This document shows positions 59,241 through 64,000 of a stretch of 64,000 nt of DNA, piece by piece. The stretch is from assembly GCA_947179485.1 (NCBI GenBank), contig OX359247.1:55835131-55899130 (forward strand), in the 5' to 3' direction. How positions within the stretch are numbered: the stretch's first letter is position 1; the number at the start of each line of letters is the position of its first letter. The notes beneath the pieces were generated by a model. The model did not search any database. It saw nothing but the letters and a program-made list of their open reading frames with translations, and had not been told where the DNA came from. The translations under genes were made by a program, and so were the position numbers. The stretch is from Allacma fusca (lineage: Eukaryota > Arthropoda > Collembola > Symphypleona > Sminthuridae).

Positions 59241-60217
59241 AGTTTAATTTCTTTCCCTGAAAACCAACTTTAATATAAGCATATTTGCAATCTCAAGTCA
59301 TTGCGGGTCGTTGGAGAAAGTCTACCGGACCTTCATAAACAATAAATTACACATTCTAAAGATTTGGACGTCAATAAACGCACGCTTTTACTGTTTACCA
59401 AATACACCCCAGCATCAATATTCCTAGTAATTTTCTTGCTTGGACCAACGAATTTCTACCTCTCTAAAATTTCAGATTATAAGCATATTGCGGCTTTAGA
59501 TAGGTTAAGATGGAAGAGCTTCTGGTATACTATGGCGTTATTTTTATATAATATAGGCACACATTTTATTCTGTCGATTATTTATTGACACCGTATTGGT
59601 TCAAACAGCCCAATATTAACATTGTACAAATTCCCGAAATATTAACAATTGCAAATGTAAAACGTTTTCCCGCTTGGTACAGAATGGACACGAACATGAT
59701 CGGAAAATAGTTCAAAATCACGAAAGTAATAATAAATTATAAATCCCCATTAATGTCATTGATAGTTATATAATTTTGATACGAAAATTTGGTTATATGT
59801 ATGATCTATTTGTACATTTCACGTCATGAAATAATCGGGTTCCATGTTAAAATTGCGAATGTCACTGCAGTTACCCATTGTCACCGGAACTAGCGGAAGT
59901 CCTCTTCTACATACGTATGAGGGCAACTTTTGTCTTTTATTGATGTTCACGATATTTACATCCAGTTATTTCGACTTTACACAAGCATAGTTCCTCGCAA
60001 ATATTTTACTTCAAGAAGTCCTTGCAACTTTTGCAGTTTCATGGTCAACTTGTTTATTCTCTTCTATGCTACACTGATAATAACGAACGCCATAGCATAG
60101 TCAAATTTTAGGGAGTACCAACCAAAGCATTTGAATATCCAGGTTGGAAATGTAAACTAGTGTGAGTCATGAGGAATAAGTTGTGAAATTAGCAAAAATA
60201 TACTTCGTTGTAAAACT
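59241..60217. other. Upstream region of IR-B, no gene seen
   Basis: Presumed promoter side of the ionotropic-receptor-like gene IR-B. A 74-codon frame at 59364-59588 starts on TTG and has two hydrophobic stretches but no recognisable domain. Confidence 0.4.
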
Positions 60218-62558
60218 ATGGACGTACTAATTTTGTGGATGTTCCTAGCACTAACTATAGGTTATTCTAACTCTTATGAAAACTATGAGCTGATCTCGAA
60301 AATTTTAAAAAGTGTAGTTGAACTGAACGATTTTAATTTTGACGCTGTGTTCGCATTCGATTCCCCACATCCACATTTGTTAGACGTAATGGAAAAGATT
60401 ACGATGGTAATGCCTACTCAAATAAGGTTTATACCCAATGAATCGCACAAAATGGAGACATGCTTTTCGAGATATCGACATCCAGGACAGTTGGTAATTT
60501 TACAATCAACCGATAATCATTTTAATCATGCAGTTAACTCTTCACAATCTCATTGCCCACGTCAAGAATTTACATATAATTTATTTGTATTTTGTTCTTC
60601 CCCAATGGTCTCCTTTGACAATCAATTTAAAGATAAATTAGCAAAGCTATCACAAAAGCTATTGCACGCGTTTTTTATTGTCCCAGGCGAAAGTTCTTGG
60701 TACTTTATTTCAAGAGATCCCAGTCGACAAACTTTTGTGCGAGAAAATGTAACTGTACGGAACTTTATTAAGGATACGAATGGGATAAAAATCTATCGAA
60801 ATTTTGAAGGCGGTACAATGTCCGCAAACGTTTGCCCTGTTTGTGGTGATGGAGTTGAAATTTTCCAGAAGACAGGGATGTGGAAAAGCCTTCTTACTGC
60901 AGCATTGTACGATATTTCCCTACAAATGAATGCAACTTTGGAGTTACTACCAGTTTTTGGGGCTGTTAATCTGGCAAAGAATGACGACGGAGAATGGGAT
61001 GACTATATAACCCCACTACTTGATGGGTCCGTAATTTTCGCTGCGATGGTTCGGCCAGCCAGGGACACATACGAAGTTATTCAAATTACCCGCCCCACAC
61101 TTTTTGACTCCGTAACATTCGTCTATGCTCTTCCAGAACCCATTATATTTAATCCATTGATCCGGCTTGTCCTACCTTTTCAACTGTCTGTGTGGTCAGC
61201 GGTGATAAGCTCAGTTATAGCAACTTTTCTTATTTTGAAAGCAATACTATATTGCAGGAAAAAACGTTTCTACGAATCTAAAATTTTAAAGCTACGAATA
61301 GTTAACTCATTGAAAATGCAAATAGCTTTAGATGCAAAACATCAAATCGATCCAGTATTTCGCGTTGAATCCATTGCTATACTGGGCGTGGTTGTGAAGC
61401 CTATATTAGATATTGCTTCGATCGAATCGAAGTTACTAGCAAAATGTCTTTCGGGTAATTTAAGCCGATGTATGATTAGCCTATGGCTCCTTTTATTAAT
61501 TTCCCTGGGATGTGGATACAAATCTAAATTGGTGGAGATTATTGCTTTGCCAAATTATAACAGCCCTCCTACAACGTTTAAGGAGTTGGCAGAGTCGGAT
61601 TTTACCATCGGCTGCGTCATGTATACTGGGCAAATTGAAGATGATTTCATAGCTAAAAATAGCTCCATCAGCAATGCCTTGCTTCCGAGGATTCAGGAGC
61701 AGGAATTTTTGTCGCCAGATGTAAGTTGTTAATAATATAAAATGTATATTTAAACAAAATTATCAACCTTCTGGCATGGATTTGTTTACATTTATGGGAC
61801 TAGGCATTTTGTCTTGGGAGCCAGCAGTAAAGATGTTTGAGTAAGACAATAATCCCTCAGATTTGAAGGAGACTTATGGAGAAGTCTTCTTCAGAAAAAA
61901 TACATAATTTTATGTTCAGCTATTCATTGGATATTTATTCAAATATGACATGTTTCATACCTTAATTTTGCAGTGTTACAAAAATGTTTTCCAACCCAAA
62001 ACAGTTTGCATGGGCTTCAAATTTGTTTTTGCTGGAATTGGGTATTACCACATGGTTGACGTACATAAGAGGTTGATGTTTGCCCAATCACCGGAGACAT
62101 GGTTTTTTTCATACACTGCAATGGGTATAAGTCAGCACTACCCGGAACTGAATGGTAAGTTGCAACACATTTGGTAAGTTCGTTGTACGTTTGTAACAAT
62201 TAGCATTTTTGCTTGATTGAGAAACGTTGTTTGTACAGCACCCATGGACCAGGTACTACAATCCTATGAAAATGGAGGCTTGGCGGTGAAATGGAAAAAC
62301 TTTGCCACACAAATCTACTTGAAAAAAGGGCAGAAAAATGCTATCGAGCATTCCAAAGTAAATAAGCGATATCTAGGCGTGGTAAACATCGATGACGACA
62401 GTTTTCCAGTTCTTTTAATGCAAGTTTTGCTTATTGGAAAAATCATTAGTTTCAGCTTGTTTGTATTAGAATTTATTAATTATTGGCGTAACAAGCGATC
62501 TGTGCAAGAAAATTTAATTTCTGATCATTTAATTTCCCGGCGCATTGCGGTGCGGTAA
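60218..62558 (+). CDS. Ionotropic-receptor-like gene IR-B (divergent iGluR family), three exons
   Basis: Predicted 667-residue paralog of IR-A. Exons: 60218-61720, 61974-62154 (181 nt), 62239-62558, joined in phases 0 and 1, exactly as in IR-A. A signal peptide (MDVLILWMFLALTIGYSNS) is followed by NDFNFDAVFAFDSPHPHLLD, matching NHLNFDIIFIFDHPHRDLLE of IR-A. Further landmarks are CPVCGDGVEIF, KNDDGEWDDYITPLLDGS, M1 (about 327-347), M3 (WLLLLISLGCGYKSKLVEII), and in exon 2 SPETWFFSYTAMGISQHYPE. Exon 3 has M4 (VLLMQVLLIGKIISFSLFVL). The M1-to-pore linker is about 30 residues longer than in IR-A. The canonical SYTANLAAF of M3 is replaced. It is presumably a membrane chemosensory subunit, by family; ligand unknown. 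Several NxS/NxT sites lie in the extracellular half. Confidence 0.85.
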
Positions 62559-62879
62559 TTTATGGAACTGAAGGACACCGCACAATCCTTACGAGAAAAT
62601 GCCCTCTGTTCGATTTTAACGAAAAAATTACTGCAGGGTGCGCCTTGATGCGTAGATCATTTTTGATAATTGCCCCGAAAAAATCTGACGACGGGATTCG
62701 GAGTTATCCCGGGTCAAAGTTAGCAAAAAATGAGGGAGGAGCTCATGGAGTACCAAAACATTCAAACAGTGAAAATTAGCAATATAACTTCAAAAAAGGC
62801 AAGAATAAAAATTAAATAACGTGCAAAAAAAATTTCAGCGAGATATGACCTCAAAATTCCAAGATACTGACCTCAAGAG

Positions 62880-63440
62880 GTCAAAGAGCGTCGATACCGG
62901 TTTAATAATCTAAACGGTGACAAAACTGGCCCAGATTGGAATTAGGGATTTAATTAGACACATACTAAACGTGTGCCGAGTTTGGTTTCAGTTTGTGACA
63001 CGATGACCCAGCTGTGACCCCCGAGGTCAATACCTTACCCATACCGGATTTGGTACCTAAAAATCATTCGAATTGCCCGCAAATAGGCTAGAACTTTTGG
63101 TTTAAGGCCAGATGAGTTGCTTGTCAAGTTTGGTTCCAGTTTGTGACACCGTGACCCAGCTGTGACCTCCGATCTCAATATCGCACTCATACCGGATTTG
63201 GTACCCAAAACTCATTCGAATTACCCGCAAATAGGCTAGAAATGTTGTTTTAAACTTGGATGAGTAGTCTGTCAAGTTTGGTTCCAGTTTGTGACACGGT
63301 ATTGACCTCGGGGTCACAGCTGGGTAATCGTGTCACAAACTGGAACCCAACTTGACAGGCTACTCATCCAAGTTTAAAACAACATTTCTAGCCTATTTGA
63401 TGGTAATTCGAATGATTTTTGGGTACCAAATCCGGTATGT
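62880..63440. repeat. 148-bp tandem repeat ending in a fold-back
   Basis: GTTTGGTTYCAGTTTGTGACAC recurs at 62980, 63128 and 63276, an exact 148-bp period. Unit marks include CAGCTGTGACC, ATACCGGATTTGGTACC and CGCAAATAGGCTAGAA. After the third start the sequence turns back: 63329-63437 is the near-complement of 63192-63298, leaving a loop of about 30 nt. This is a tandem array with an inverted terminal unit and no coding content. The same block may begin upstream around 62640. Confidence 0.8.
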
Positions 63441-64000
63441 GTGATCTTAGCTAAAAAACGCTCCACTTACAGTGCTCCCTCTGTGAAGACAAATTAACAG
63501 AAGTACATATAGAATGTAGACATTTATATCTCTCCATTGAAAAAGTGCTCCTAACATGAGAGTGTATTTTATTACAATGCACATATTTACACATGAGCAG
63601 GGGTGGATTTACGGGGTGACCCACCCTGGACCGGTCAGGGTAAAAAAATATCGTAGGCCCTCGATCCATTTTGAGACTAAAGATCAGGGTTTTTGAACGA
63701 TTATGTACATAAATATTTGTTTAGGATATGAACGAATTATTGGCCGAATTTGAGTGAGTAAAGAATGAAATCAATCGTTCCTCATATATAATATATCAAA
63801 TATAATGATAAAAATAATAATTATCGTAAATTAATAATAATGATAATAATATGTCACAATTATTATACATGAATATCAATAATAAAAATAAAATATAATT
63901 ATACATGCATAATATCATTATATAATTGAATATCGTTGGCTAAAGGGTAAGCGATAGTAAATGCCGAAAATCCTAAATACCAGAAGCACCAACATGTATG
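63441..64000. other. No gene seen; low-complexity AT stretch
   Basis: From 63780 to 63920 the sequence is a loose run of AATAAT/TAATAA repeats. No coding exon is supported, and the window ends here. Confidence 0.45.

Noticed and set aside
59364-59588. 74-codon hydrophobic frame that could be a receptor exon
   Set aside because: It begins on TTG, matches none of the receptor families in the window, and no partner exon was found.

Overview
This is an AT-rich eukaryotic window with spliced genes (GT-AG introns). The gene content points to an arthropod. There is an insect-type gustatory receptor with the TYhhhhhQF C-terminal motif, two divergent ionotropic-receptor genes, a secreted M13 (neprilysin-like) peptidase, and an expanded array of multi-membrane-span receptor-like genes. 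A springtail (Collembola) is my best guess, but that is inference only; nothing here fixes the species.

Layout. 0-4 kb: repeats, including two short DNA transposons with 8-bp target duplications. 4.3-5.8 kb: a three-exon gustatory receptor (+). 6.2-6.8 kb: another short DNA transposon. 7.9-9.3 kb: an internally deleted LINE (-) that keeps an open ORF1 and the last residues of ORF2. 9.9-12.0 kb: ionotropic-receptor-like gene IR-A (-). 13.9-17.7 kb: a 14-exon M13 peptidase (+, 714 residues). 19.2-44.2 kb: five tandem two-exon paralogs, all on the minus strand, each 378-384 residues; in all five, exon 1 is exactly 364 nt. They are separated by long non-coding spacers that carry several nested or solo transposons. 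46-51 kb: repeats and two decayed copies of an unrecognised coding fragment. 51.7-57.1 kb: one 5.4-kb DNA transposon with 13-bp inverted ends flanked by TA. It holds a six-exon DUF4806-type gene, an adjacent En/Spm (CMC)-type transposase that is broken, and a 5'-truncated LINE inserted with a 14-bp target duplication. 60.2-62.6 kb: a second ionotropic-receptor-like gene (IR-B, +), with the same exon design as IR-A. 62.9-63.4 kb: a 148-bp tandem repeat ending in a fold-back.

How it fits together. The window is largely a chemosensory neighbourhood: one gustatory receptor, five receptor-like tandem paralogs and two ionotropic-receptor paralogs that lie about 50 kb apart in opposite orientation. 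The five tandem genes show six hydrophobic segments and lack the seventh-helix exon seen in the gustatory receptor, so they may be a lineage-specific family. The other major theme is a set of seven hAT-like non-autonomous elements with perfect 8-bp target duplications. Most of them are filled with arrays of one short motif, a different motif per family (GGGTAC, GGATCG, AAATAC, GAACTGAAC and others).

Limits: gene models were built by eye from reading frames, splice sites and paralog comparison. Family names come from recognised motifs, not from searches. Untranslated regions and promoters could not be placed.
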